Of a stretch of DNA of 64,000 bases, positions 20,041 to 31,162 are shown piece by piece; the stretch's first letter is position 1, and every line of letters starts with the position of its first letter. A model generated the notes under the pieces. It was given only the letters and a program-made list of their open reading frames with translations, searched no databases and was not told where the DNA came from. The DNA lies in NCBI GenBank assembly GCA_024699855.1, contig JAMPIQ010000001.1, positions 13,578,001 through 13,642,000 of the forward strand, in the 5' to 3' direction. Made by a program: the position numbers and the translations under genes. Source of the stretch: Aphelenchoides besseyi (Eukaryota > Nematoda > Chromadorea > Rhabditida > Aphelenchoididae).

Positions 20041-21310
20041 ATGGTTGATGTTGCTGAAGTCGCGGCGAATGTCAGTGGAACCATCAACGGTCGATACATG
20101 ATCACCGAAATGGTGGATGATCCCATCAAACGCGACTACGGAGTCTACAACGTCTATGATCACGAAAACCCGGAGATTGTGAGTTCGAATGAAGTTGGTT
20201 GACAGACGTTTGTTTTCCAGCCAACTCAAGCTTACATCGCCAATCCAGGTTGTATCCTCGTGCGTCGACACAGTAAACGTGCTTTCAGATGTTCAACATA
20301 GTCGCTGGAGACAATCGATGGCCGCCACCCAAATGGTTCTCGAAACGGTTCGTGGACGTTCTCTTCATTTCCCAAAGTTGGTCAAAGCAGGACGAGTTCG
20401 ACGTGTAAGTTTTGTGTGAGTTGAATTTGATAAGTGACCATCTTTTAGTTGGTATTTGGTGCTGAAGGCGTTCAAGAGTTCGAAAACGATCCGGATTGTC
20501 ATCGCACGGTTATTATCATCAAAAGTCCATTGCCTTATCAACTTCTTTCGCATTTCGTGAGCTTCTCGCCTACCGGGTTAGTTTTCTTCCCCTTGTTTGT
20601 ATTGTCCGTTGAAGAACACTGCCGGTTGATCTCGCTCTTCACATCGGAATGGGAATGGTCCGCGCTTTGGCGGCGCTTCACCGTAGTGGCTTCGTTCATC
20701 GTTTGGTTTCGCCTCATAGTTTTTCTTACATCACACCGCCAACTATTGACAACCTAGTCAATCGTCTGATAATTACGGACCTGAGTTTGTGTATGCCTTG
20801 GCCTATTCGGTTTGTTTTCTGTTCTTAATCGCTAAGATTGATTTCTAGTCCTCGTACAGTGACTCCGTTCATTGGATCGATGCGCTATTCGGCGTTGAGA
20901 GTGCACGAAGGTCGTGAACAAGGACCATCAACTGACATTCAATCGGTCGTCTTTGTGGTTGCAGAGTTGATTTCGGGTCGGCAAGTCACCAGCAAAGTTG
21001 CTATTTTTAACGTGAACTTTAGTTTGGCATGGCGCTCAGTTGTTCGTCTTAACATGGCTTGTGAAATGAAGGAGTTGTTTCCCGAAACTCAAGAGTTTCG
21101 TCGTTTACCTCGCGAAATTCGTGCGCTTTATCGGTTGGCGGTTGAGTCATGATTTCAATTTGTTTTTTCAGAGACATGATGTTGACCTCATCACAGAGTG
21201 TTCTCGACTACAATGCGATACAAGGTGCCTTTAAATCGGCACTCGATCGTCGCAGTCAATCGAAATCAATCGACTTGCCCATGTGGCTCTATCAACCGTG
21301 TGATGAATGA
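20041..21310 (+). CDS. CK1/TTBK-like kinase-fold protein, predicted pseudokinase
   Basis: Seven exons (20041-20178, 20221-20248, 20289-20404, 20449-20576, 20615-20809, 20849-21133, 21172-21310) give 342 aa. The fold order is that of nematode casein-kinase-1/tau-tubulin-kinase-like proteins. It starts INGRYMITEMV, has an N-lobe region ending KSPLPYQLL, then the alpha-E helix and loop GMGMVRALAALHRSGFVHR, a C-lobe start FIGSMRYSALRVHEGREQGP, and STDIQSVVFVVAEL, which corresponds to the D-D-L-x-S-L-x-Y-V-x-x-E-L segment of the family. Key catalytic residues are absent. The glycine loop is not conserved, the VAIK lysine region reads TQAYIANP, the HRD aspartate is replaced (HRLVSPHSF) and DFG is replaced by TDLSL. 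It should not phosphorylate and may act as a scaffold. In C. elegans this kinase group is greatly expanded, often in germline cells. Confidence 0.8.
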
Positions 21311-22030
21311 AGTTATTAAACAGTTAGAATGCGAATAAAGCGCTCACTAAATGTGATTGTGTTCTTTCGCTTAGCAGAAGCATCTGTGGGATTTCAACGA
21401 GCAAGTTCTCTAAGAACATGGACGCAAATCAATATATTGACATCATTATTTTTAAGGATTTGATGCTGAGATGCCAAAAGAAAGACTCTTAGCGACGTTC
21501 TTTTAAAATGCTTCGTGTGACGACAATTCTGCTGTATAGCTCCTGTTCCTTGAAGATCGTGGCTAGAGAGCATGCGTCTTATTGCGTGCAATTAGTCTAC
21601 GACCTTAGTTGTTCCAATTGAGCATCTTCAGTTCAAAGGAAAACTTGTTCTCAAACGGCTGCTGAATCGATGAAAACAACTCGCCGGCCGATTCTAACGC
21701 GATTTTGTCGAAAATCCTCCCAAACTGTTGATCAAAAAGTCGATGGATAGCCTTTGGTCGTTTGCGCAATTCAAATAAACAAAATCAACGGCCGTTGGAA
21801 AGTGGATCTTCGCGTCCAAATGATTCCAATCAAAACGGTTAGCCGTCCGCTTTTCCGTCGAATTCTCAATCTTCTGCCGTCGATTTGCCGTCTTTCGACC
21901 GCAACTGTCTGCCTTTTTTACACTAAAAATTTTCGTTCGTTTGCTTTTCAATTTCGTTTCCCAATCGTCGTCTGCATTCCAATGAACGTGTTTCGTATGA
22001 CTGTCGGATTCATAGTTCATTTCAGGCACA
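21311..22030. other. intergenic, nothing recognised
   Basis: About 720 bp between two plus-strand genes. ORFs on both strands near 21,694-22,128 overlap each other and the start of the next gene and show no domain pattern. The promoter and 5' UTR of the four-pass membrane protein gene must lie here. A TTTCAG acceptor-like site at about 22,020-22,025 sits just upstream of its ATG. Confidence 0.5.
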
Positions 22031-22967
22031 ATGTCCCGAGCTATCGACCGTGTGGAGTATTTGCGTCAACGTTTGGATCAAATAGTCGAAATAGACGAAC
22101 AGCTTTCGAACGGTCAGACGAAAGCTGACCTTAAAAACGAGACAATCACCGTTCCATCGACCAACAAAGTTGTGAACGAAATTGAGCTCAGAGACAACGA
22201 TCGAAGCGACTATTTGGATTTTGAGGCATTGGATCGTTTGAACGATGCAGCAGCCGAACTTCCGTCTCCGAAGCCAAAGAATCGCGTCTATTTGACGAGG
22301 CGAAGTGGTCAATCGAGATTCCTGCCACCAATTTACGATCATTTCTCCGATTACGTAGGTTCGGACACAATGATTGTAACAATTGCCTTTAGTCCCGATT
22401 CCCCTTCTCGCCATTGCCTCTCGACGAAACTCAATACAAAGTCGAGTTTCGAGCGCAGCCAAAATGGAAACTTTTCGGTTACGAATTCGATCGTCCGTCC
22501 GCACAGTCGGTGTTTCCGGTGTGTTGATTTGATTGCTACAAGTGCATCAAAGTGATTTTCAGTTCTTGTCGTTTTTCGTTTTACTTCTTCTCTTATCCCT
22601 GATCTATGGTCTGCTTGAACTTCGTATGTTGGATCCGGGAGATGTGTTCCAAGCGGGTTGGTCCCTCGGGCTTCTTTTTGTTCTCTTTGGATTGGCGGAG
22701 TCTTGTTCACGAAATTCGGACTTCAAACTCGTTTGGTGGTTTCTAGTGCTACCGGTAGATCGCTAACAGGCTTCTTAATCACGTGTGTTTCAGTTGACTT
22801 TAATCTTTGGGACTGGAGTCATCGTTTGGAGCATTTGGTTCGAACCAAACTCGTCCAATTCCCACGCAGTGAATAAAGAAATTCCCGTACTTCTGTTCTT
22901 ACTGATTATGTCCTTCGTTCATATAGTCATTGGTGTTCTTGTTGATTTCGCTTTCATGATTTGGTAG
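22031..22967 (+). CDS. unrecognised four-pass membrane protein, copy A
   Basis: Four exons (22031-22354, 22393-22518, 22563-22754, 22794-22967), all with phase-0 splices, give 271 aa. The first 150 residues are hydrophilic and charged, beginning MSRAIDRVEYLRQRLDQIVE (a likely short coiled coil). They contain a proline/lysine stretch (LPSPKPKNRVYL). Four hydrophobic helices follow: FLSFFVLLLLLSLIYGLLEL, VFQAGWSLGLLFVLFGLAE, WWFLVLPLTLIFGTGVIVW, and PVLLFLLIMSFVHIVIGVL. There is no cleavable signal, so the N-terminus is probably cytosolic. I do not recognise a family. The next gene (23797-24906) has the same overall plan, suggesting a tandem pair. Confidence 0.75.
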
Positions 22968-23796
22968 TTTTCCGACAGAAACAACCTCCAAAACAATCCC
23001 TGGTCCTAAATCAAATTGTTAGCAGTTTTATTCGTAGTTGAATTACTTTCATCACACTCACGCTCAACGTGCTTTTTGTTTGTTCGTTACGAATATTTAT
23101 TGTTAATAAACTTTTATAACGAATATCGATCAGAAAGCGATGGTCAAGCGATCCAACGGGCGGAAACGCTCTCTTATCGTTGTGTAACCGGAAGTCGAGC
23201 GGTTTGTTGGTCCCGATGTCGTCCTACGAAGTATTGGACTATTTCACCTCTCAACCCCATGAATCATTTCACTTGATTACCATGTGCTCGATCTCCCATA
23301 AAAACGGCGACATCTGCTCACTCGTTACCGTTGAGTTAACTGCGCACTTGGGGCCAAAATCTTCTTTCGTGTCTAATCAACTTGTTCGTGAGCATCAATG
23401 AGGTTAGCGCTCTTTTGACCTCGCCGAGCTCTTTCGTATCTTATCAATGACACAGTAAACGGATCGATTGCGGCCGATAACAAGCGCTTTTCAATTCTTC
23501 AAATTGGTTGGCGATCTTCGCACGTGTCTCTCGAATTTCGATTCCAACCGATGACTAACACTCGAATGTCGCTGCTCATAAAAATTCAAAAATCTTCGCT
23601 TTTTCAAATTGTTGCCGCGATTGTTGCATAACGATTCGTGATGGCAGTTTCGCTCGATCGTTGTTTTGAGTCGTCTCTCGATGTCATGGCAAACGATCAG
23701 TGGGAAACGAAACGTCCATTCGGCCGACTGTCGTGACTTTTTAATTCGCCCTACGTCTTCTGATACGAATAATGGAATTGTCGTTTTAGAAGTGAA
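22968..23796. other. intergenic, one coding-like scrap, not recognised
   Basis: Between the two four-pass protein genes. A plus-strand open stretch at about 23,180-23,401 (SYEVLDYFTSQPHESFHLIT and following) looks peptide-like, but it has no clean splice signals or start. An opposite-strand ORF at 23,491-23,841 overlaps the next gene. The scrap may be a relic of another copy. The promoter of copy B lies here. Confidence 0.35.
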
Positions 23797-24906
23797 ATGG
23801 TTGGTCATTACGATGAGGAACCATTGCCACCACCACCTCAATACTACCGGTCTTCGCTCTATGGAACAACCAATTCGATGCCACGATACAATCGCTGTAC
23901 GTCGTGGAATGATGCTTTACGTGGATCGATGACGTCGCCGCGACCGTTGAAAACCAGAAAAGCGCCGGAACCCACACTCTACGGACGTCCATCGCATCGA
24001 CCGTATCTGACCGAATTCCCGATTTCAACCATCGACACAAACAACACGAAAACCACGATATTTGATACTGAAAGAGAACGAAAATTGAAATGCGGATTCT
24101 TACGAGATGGTCGGAGAAATGCGTTGGTTGGTGATTTATTGAATTCTCAACTACCATCAATTGATTGCAGATTTTGACCTGTGTTCTCAGTTTTGTTGCC
24201 GTTTTCCTTATATTTTGGCTTTCGCTTATGAGACTCGTTAGCGTCTGGTCGATGATCCACTTGTTCTTTTGGTTCACAGCCATCGGCACGTTGCTCGTTT
24301 TTGTCTCCTCATTTTGGCCCACCACACCGATTCAATGGTTTGATTACGCGTGGAAGATCAGCATGATGGTGAGGGTAATAAATCGCCTCGATTAACTTAC
24401 AATCGTTATTTCAGATTGTGGCTGCTGGTGTGCTGATTCTGATCATCATTTTCCAGTTCAATCCCGATCCGTTTGTTAGTGGTTGGATGGTATGTCAAAA
24501 GAAAGGAAAACTCTACGTGCCGAAGCTCATGACCGAGTTTGCCAATCGTCCTGAATTGGTCGCATTCGCAGTCGTTTTACCGCTGATGATCTTCTTTACT
24601 GTGATATTCTACACACTTATCGACTGTTTTTGCATCAGACAATGGCGCCGAGAAGTGGAAGAAAAGCGGCAGGAGAAGAATGAACGTCCGGGCGGTAAAA
24701 TTTGGACGAAAGCCTATTGCAAATCACTGGATGAACCGAATCCGATCGCTGAACGGCAATCCTGGCAGTATCAATCAACAACCACGTTTCCGTCCACAAT
24801 GCACACGATTCGTTCCACAAACTCGAATGACACGTCGATTGTTCCTCACAATTTCGTTCGAATTCCTCGCTCCAATTTCGATTTGGAAGAATCGACTCTT
24901 GTTTGA
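23797..24906 (+). CDS. unrecognised four-pass membrane protein, copy B
   Basis: Three exons (23797-24126, 24171-24368, 24415-24906), all phase 0, give 339 aa. The N-terminal ~125 residues are hydrophilic, starting MVGHYDEEPLPPPPQYYRSS, a proline- and tyrosine-rich segment that could bind WW or SH3 domains. Four hydrophobic helices follow: ILTCVLSFVAVFLIFWLSL, MIHLFFWFTAIGTLLVFVS, IVAAGVLILIIIFQF, and VAFAVVLPLMIFFTVIFY. A 90-residue basic and serine/threonine-rich tail begins IRQWRREVEEKRQEKNERP. The first-exon length (110 codons against 108 in copy A), the phase of the introns and the topology match the upstream gene, but side-by-side identity is low to the eye. A TTTTAG acceptor-like site at about 23,784-23,789 lies just before the ATG. 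Confidence 0.75.
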
Positions 24907-26333
24907 TCTTTTAGTTTCAAATAGTTATGCATTTTGATTGTTTTCTTTTGGCTAATTTCGTATTTCAATTCGTTTTTAATCATAAACTTTTGGTTAGTAC
25001 ACTCGAGTGTGGTGAAAGGGTTTGAGTCGTTTCGTTGACTAACAAACTTGAATTTGAGTTGGACAGTTAGATCAAGAAGTGAGTTTACTCATGAAAACAA
25101 ATTTGCAAGATTATCTAATAGAAAACGTTTTACGTCAGTTGTACTTGTAGATTGTCTGACAACGAAAGGAAGAACTATTAGGTTTGTTTGTTGTCAACTG
25201 CGCTAAGTTTGGTTTTGCTACCTGGTTGTTTTTCAACTACTATTGTAAGCACAACGAACGAGTTTCAAATTTTGTCACCGTTGGTTATAATTCAATGGAA
25301 CTTTCAACCGTCAAGATTCTCGATTACATTTTGGAAGTAATCAGCACGACTAGTGTGCCATTCATACTCTTCTTCCGCTTTAAAAGCGTTTACAATTTAT
25401 TCACATGATCACATTTATTGACAAACATTGCGAGGATTTGAACAGCAAATGTGCAGAAAACGAGAACTCGAAACCGAGCAACAGACGAAACACCCGAAGT
25501 AGTTGTTTGGCTGAAATGACCAACTTGACGCTTAAAATCACAAAGTCACTGGTTCGAGTATGCTTTTGGAGTTATGGATTTGTACGCAACGAAAACCACG
25601 ACAAAAGATGAGAGGACAAGTCGGTTGGGACACTCACCGTTGGCTGCCGTTTACACCCAACGTCTTTTCGATCTGAAGGCAGCAACTCAACGACTGGCTA
25701 ACCAAACCCCTTTGTGCAACAACCCATGAACTCCGAAAGAACATTCTACTTGCGAACTTTGTAATCCACTTCGACAGCTGATATCCACACTGACCTTAAT
25801 CTCTGAAAACCACTTGCAGGCCAAAACACGCCAACAAAAACACGGCTACTATCATAGGAAGATCGTCAGGAGAGAATTTAAATAGTCTGTGCTGCAAAAT
25901 GATTTAAAGTTGACTTAAAAAGAACGATTTTTAGAAGGTTTTTAGTTAGTTGCAGAGCATTGATTTGAAAGTCCAGAGCAGGACATCTACTATGCCCGAT
26001 CTTCGTCTTCAAACACTAGGTCCGTTTTAATATTCTTTGCATGTCATGAGATCAAGTATACTTATCGTATTGCTGGTCATCTGTTGCGTGACTTGCTCGT
26101 CTGAAAACGAGATTTGAAGAGCAAAGAGACAACTTACATTGCCTGCATTAATTTCTTGCATCACGCAAACGCATATTCGGAAGCATTGTTCTTTGTCTTT
26201 AAGAAGAAGTTTTGATATCAGCATGCCACATATGTCTATTTTTGATGTTAACATTTGCAGAGCCATTTAGAAAAAACGGAAACAAATTGACATACAAAGT
26301 GAAATCATTAGTTGTGATCTTATCGAAAACAGA
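24907..26333. other. intergenic with a receptor-like C-terminal relic
   Basis: On the plus strand, 25,184-25,408 encodes two hydrophobic stretches, the second reading LDYILEVISTTSVPFILFFR and ending in a polar tail, like TM7 of a worm 7TM receptor. The rest of a receptor is missing, so this is probably a relic. A small ORF at 25,405-25,611 (+) and one at 26,027-26,266 (-) have no recognisable features. Confidence 0.35.
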
Positions 26334-26525
26334 TTAATTGTTCTTAACACAACGAACACTTGGATAATCCGATATATGCGAGTAGATTTTACGAACAATA
26401 TCGGATCGTGGTTCGCTGGCTTGTGCTCTTAGATTGGGTCGAGCAGCACTGGCAGAACGAGTACTCGTGGAATAGCTACGTGTATTCGCACGACGAGCAG
26501 CTTTGCGGGTTGGTCCGTGCTTCAT
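26334..26525 (-). CDS. small very basic protein, unrecognised
   Basis: A single ORF of 63 residues starts MKHGPTRKAARRANTRSYST and is rich in arginine, serine and alanine, with only two acidic residues. The ATG lies three bases after a good GATTTCAG acceptor-like sequence, which favours a genuine spliced or trans-spliced start. The composition suggests a nucleic-acid-binding or chromatin-associated peptide, but no family is recognisable. It could also be a chance ORF; the opposite strand is open over the same region. Confidence 0.35.
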   Translation of the reverse strand: MKHGPTRKAARRANTRSYSTSTRSASAARPNLRAQASEPRSDIVRKIYSHISDYPSVRCVKNN

Positions 26526-26832
26526 ATTCTGAAATCAATTCTATTGACTTGTTAGCCGTGAAAAACAAACTTGAATGGTTTGAGAACAGTACTGTTGCAG
26601 TTCACGAGCATCTGAATTGACAGTGTGAGAGTCGTCATTAAACATCATGGCATTCATGCACATTAACCTTAAACCCAAACGTTACAACTCAAAACTCTAC
26701 AAACAGCTCACGAATAATAATCGTTCAACTCGGAAAGCGTCGAGATTTTGTTCTCGTCAATCAGTTTTCGAATCGTTGACAAGTCAGTTGAGCTGAAGCC
26801 AAGAAATTCAATTTCAATACCGTCAATAGAAC

Positions 26833-29600
26833 TCACTTCTTGACTACTGTCGAATAATCGGAAACCATATCGTCAGTGACGGGCTCTTGAAATTCACTTG
26901 CTTTGTTGTGATTCACAATCAAGTTATGAGCAGCCAAAAATAGTGACTTCTCTTTCGGTGAAACATATTTTGGAGGTGCCGGTGTTCCAAACGTTGGAAC
27001 GATGATTTGCGTTGGTTGTGGAGTTGTCGATGTATTGGCAGGTGTTGAACGCACAGCCGTTGTGTTGGCGTGTTTTGCTCGCGATGTTGACGCGTTGGCT
27101 TTTGTAGCTTCAGCAGCCGCACGTTTCAAACGTCCACGACGACCGACCGTTGGTTGAGCTAGAAAATCGAATAGACGAACGTTTGTCAACCAGAACTTAC
27201 GTGTGATTGTCGTTTCCACATTGGTTTCTTCCGGTTCCTCCGGAGTAATCCACTGGACATGAGGCAGGATTTCGTTAAGAAGATTTTCATCAACAATAAC
27301 AGGAATCAAGTTTCGTTGTTGTTGAGTTGAAGTTGATTCCGTTTTCATTTCTTTCTCTTTTTCGGCAGCTTTTTGCTTTTCAGTCATCGTGGATCGACGT
27401 TTCGGTTTCGTCTGCGCGATTCCTCCCGATGAACTGGACGCGGAATTCGCAGCTGCGGATGAGGTCGACTCAATGCCCGATCGATTGGTTTGATTGTTCA
27501 CGTAGTTCTCGGCCAACGATGCTTGATTTTCGATATAACCATAAACAATGATCGAATCCTCCAACATTTCAGCGGTCACCGTATCCGTCTGACATTCACG
27601 AAGACGCATTTCAATTCGTTGACTGGTTGCTGAAGGAGTCGGTGATTGAGCTCAAAGAAACAATTCATGAACAAACTGGTCGGACTTACGATTCGATCCA
27701 ATATCGATTGTTTTTTCTGTGGACAAGAGCGGTGCTGAGCGACGTGTTCGAATTCCGCTGACTGATTGTGGTGTTGAGTTTGGTTTCGGTGCACGTTTCT
27801 TGTAGACCGTCAATTCCGTTTGCGTACACTGATCCACTTTGGTCGGCTTCGGCATATCCACTGAAAACAACATATTCCTTGAAGTCCACTTTCTATCAAC
27901 TAACCGTCCATAGCATTATTAACAAACACTATTTCGGATGAATCCTCGGTTTTTACGTCCTGAATCATTGTCGCTTCTTGAGCCGACTTTTCAACTGTGG
28001 TTTCTTCATCGGCCTTCTCGTCCTTGATCGGTTTTGGTTTTGGGCGACGACCACGTTTCGGTGGTGTCGGAGTTTTAATTGGCACCACTTCGGAAAGAGT
28101 TTCAACTTTACTCTCGACCGCTGAACTCGTTTTATCCGAAACCTCGATTATCGCCGTCGCTACGGTTTCCGGTTCTTCGGCTTCCATGGCTTCGTCCAGA
28201 ACCACATGACCAGATGGTGGCTGTTGAGGCGCGAGAGTAGTAGGTAAAATTTGAGCAATCGGAGATCGAAGCGGCGAACTTTGTGTTGCAACCGTCGAAG
28301 GTGAACTGATGACGACATTTGGATCGTAAATCGTAACATCGGGACTCTGATCATGTGATGACGTTTGAGGTGGCTCTTGAATTCGGACAACTGTCGGAGC
28401 CACAGCTTTGGATGTAACCGGTCGTTTCTCTTCAATCGGATAAATCCGCGGCCTTCCACGTTTTCGCTTAATAACTTCGCCAGTTGTTGGTTTTTCGTGT
28501 GCTGTTTTCTCTTCCGTTTCGACGACCTAAGAATACACAGAATAAGCAACTTGAAAGAACTCTTACCCGAGAGCTCGTAGCCGATTTGTGTTGTAAAGTT
28601 GAAATGTGCGGTCGATCATCTTCCTCGTCGATAACGATTCGTTCAATAATTTCCGGCTCTTGAATTGGATGTTTGAAAAACAAACGACTTTTGTCGACTT
28701 TTCCGCTTCGAAGTTTCTGAACGATATCGTCCGGGTTTTGAAACTGAAACCGAACATCATGAAAGTTAACTGTCGATATATCTTACCGACTTCCATTCAT
28801 CAATCGAGAGCTTCGAACAAAACAAATCGGCACTGAGAAGCTCGTCTTTGTCTTCGCTTTCAGGCTAAAAAGAAATGGAAAAGCAGATCGAAGTTCGCAT
28901 ACCGTTTTGCCCATGCAATTGACGATCCCGTAGTACTCATCCACTCCAGCCAATTCGGCGGTTTGATCGTCAGTCAGTTGACCATTGATGGAGTGGGACA
29001 TCAGTTCGAAGTAACGGCGCAGTCGAGCACTTCGAGCAGCATCGCCGTGAGCGTGCCTTTCGTTTCCCGACTTCAAGAAAAGTCAACATCACCAAGCAAC
29101 TACTCACCTTTTTCAGAAACAGTTTAATCCATGCCATCATCTCTTTGCTCGCCAATTGTCCTCCGGATTCTCCGGTCAGACGACTGAACTTTTCTTTGCA
29201 ATTCTGAAAAGAAAAATAACACGAGAGCAGAAAAGAAATTACCTCAATCGTAAAGAAACCCGTTGGATGATTCTTTCCGTATTCATTGTTCAGCATCTTA
29301 ACTCGCCAATTCCTAAAATCCAAAGGGTTTTTTCAAGAATATTTCAATTTTAGCTTACCAATCGTAACGTTGATCTTCGCACAAGTTCAGAAGAGTGTTC
29401 AGTTCGGCGTGAGTCCAATTCTGAATCGGTCGTAGATCAACGTCCATTGCGGTTTCCTCATTTTTGATATCCGCATTATCGATTCGATTCTTTTCGGACT
29501 CCTTAATGATTGTCGTCGAGTTTTCGTCCGTTTTGATGTCCGCTGGAATTGAAGTTGATGAAGACGGTGCTTCCACTTCTGTTCCCACTTTCGAATCCAT
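26833..29600 (-). CDS. SANT-like, AT-hook nuclear protein (possibly BRD8/NuA4-related)
   Basis: Ten exons (29359-29600, 29243-29312, 29108-29203, 28903-29070, 28787-28864, 28567-28743, 27905-28526, 27690-27860, 27201-27650, 26833-27158) sum to 2,400 nt, giving 799 aa. An acidic start is followed by a SANT-like region at residues about 62-115 (NWTHAELNTLLNLCEDQ, then NWRVKMLNNEYGKNHPTGFF, then NCKEKFSRL). Its W...L...C...NW...FF...C pattern resembles the N-terminal domain of BRD8, a subunit of the NuA4/TIP60 acetyltransferase complex. Two AT-hook-like motifs follow (KRKRGRPRIYP and PPKRGRRPKPKP), then long serine/threonine/alanine-rich low-complexity regions and a second basic patch (GRRGRLKRAAAEATK). 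No bromodomain is seen. Nuclear chromatin function is inferred; the BRD8 link is tentative. Confidence 0.75.
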
Positions 29601-31162
29601 TATTTTAGCGAAACTTTCAACAATGAATTTTTAGAAGTAGCGTCAGTCAAAGCAAACGGCCGATATGCCAATCGAACACATCGCCAGGAACTCCACTCGA
29701 GTTCTCTCCCGACAAGTTCATTCTTGTTCACAGTCAACTTTGGATTTCTAATTGTTGAGAAAATGCTCGTTGCGTTTAAGAGCGTCGGGAAATAACAATC
29801 ACCCATGTAATAATCAATAACAGAATAACTCGTAAGAAATTAAAGAAGAGAAGAATGGGACGAGAACGAATGAGACGATAGAGCGGCTGTTTGGACTCAT
29901 TTCCAGGCTTTATACACTACTCGAATGAGATATCGTAGCTGTGCAAGGCGACATCCGCACTCAAATATGCAGTGCCTACCAGTGATCGGAACTGAGAAGG
30001 CGGTTGACATCCCTCGTTAGACAAAAGAGAACAAATGCAATAAGTATCGGCGACGCAATCAGATTGTTTTCTCACTCCCAGGCTTTTCCCGATGTAATTC
30101 TGATTTTTAATTTGAGTAGTGTATGTCACAGATTTTCGTCAAAAAATCCCAGACCTCAGCTATTGCCGTAAGCTTGTCGGCAGAGTAATTAATATACTTG
30201 TCACTCATCAACCTCCGTTCAATGCGCAAAAGCTCGCGGAGCTGTCAAACAACCGCCGCAGAAAACCCCCTCATACAAATCGACAAATTCAAAGTTATAG
30301 TTCATTTATTAATTACACAATAAAGCAATTACAACTGTGACATTGAATGAAAAAACTGGATGACAACATTTGATTCATAGGTTGAACATAACAAAAAAAA
30401 GATTACACACAATAAAAAAAGCGATCAACTTCCGGTTCTTTGCTCGAAAATAATCGAAAAATCATGCCCAAAACGATAAATAGATCAAACACATTTGAAA
30501 ACTTACACTATAAAACCAAAGACCATAAAACAAATGAAGCAAATTCTGGAGCTAAACCGCTAAAATGAAACGTTTTACGCTTTAAAGTAAAAAACAAACC
30601 GCTTCTCAAAGTATCCATAGGCGCAAATGGATTATGCCGAAATGGCATAACGAGTCCAAATTGCAAACCTCTGCAACATTGACTTTCAAGCTAAATATCT
30701 TTGTTTAAACGTAGCCTGTCATAAACTTGCCTTTGGTTTCTTTCGGTAAATGCTGCAACGCTCACTTGAAGAACGGTTCCTATTGCAAAGTGGTCTTCGG
30801 AACTTTACCTTCACAACTTGGATTGCTGCTGTTGTGCGAGATGCTAAAACCTAAGCCACCGTATGTACGATGTTTACTTACCCGTTTCCAGTGGGAATAG
30901 CTGTTTCGTAAACACACGGAACTGGATTCTCGTCCGAAACTTTCGCCGCTCCAGCGTCCACGATCTCAACGAAAAGAATCAACTAGAAGCCGGCACAAAA
31001 GACGAGTGACCGAAATCGTAAGTTTTCAGTGCTAAGTCACTTTTGTTATTAAAATTTGATGTTAATTCCTTCACCGTCCAGTAATGTCGTCGATGTTTTG
31101 GTCGACCATTCTGACCAAATCTACTCGACATAAAACAACACAAATAGCTTCTAAGTCTCGTT
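29601..31162. other. intergenic, mostly a dispersed repeat and unrecognised sequence
   Basis: Holds repeat copy 1 (listed separately) and about 800 bp of A-rich sequence. On the minus strand, 30,900-30,980 could be an exon (EIVDAGAAKVSDENPVPCVY, then ETAIPTGN before a GTAAGT donor), with a second possible exon near 30,780-30,860. No family is recognised and no start is seen. Confidence 0.35.
29845..30310. repeat. dispersed repeat family R1, copy 1
   Basis: Shares long, nearly identical blocks with 50,720-51,085 (opposite orientation) and about 58,925-59,215 (same orientation, more diverged). Shared marks include GGCTGTTTGGACTCATT, CTACCAGTGATCGGAACTG, GACAAAAGAGAACAAATGCA and ATTACATCGGGAAAAGCC (in one orientation). 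Open frames in it on both strands are mirrored in copy 2, which reflects sequence identity and not coding function. No terminal inverted repeat, transposase or poly-A tail is obvious, so the class is unknown. Confidence 0.75.

Noticed and set aside
22022..22504. 160-codon minus-strand ORF
   Set aside because: Exact antisense shadow of exons 1-2 of the four-pass membrane protein gene, crossing its intron.
23786..24325. 179-codon minus-strand ORF
   Set aside because: Antisense to the four-pass protein copy B and crosses its intron; the plus-strand model has coherent splicing and membrane helices.
29917..30129. ORFs shared between 29.9 kb and 51 kb on both strands
   Set aside because: They are conserved only because the two regions are copies of one repeat; both strands are equally open and no domain is present.
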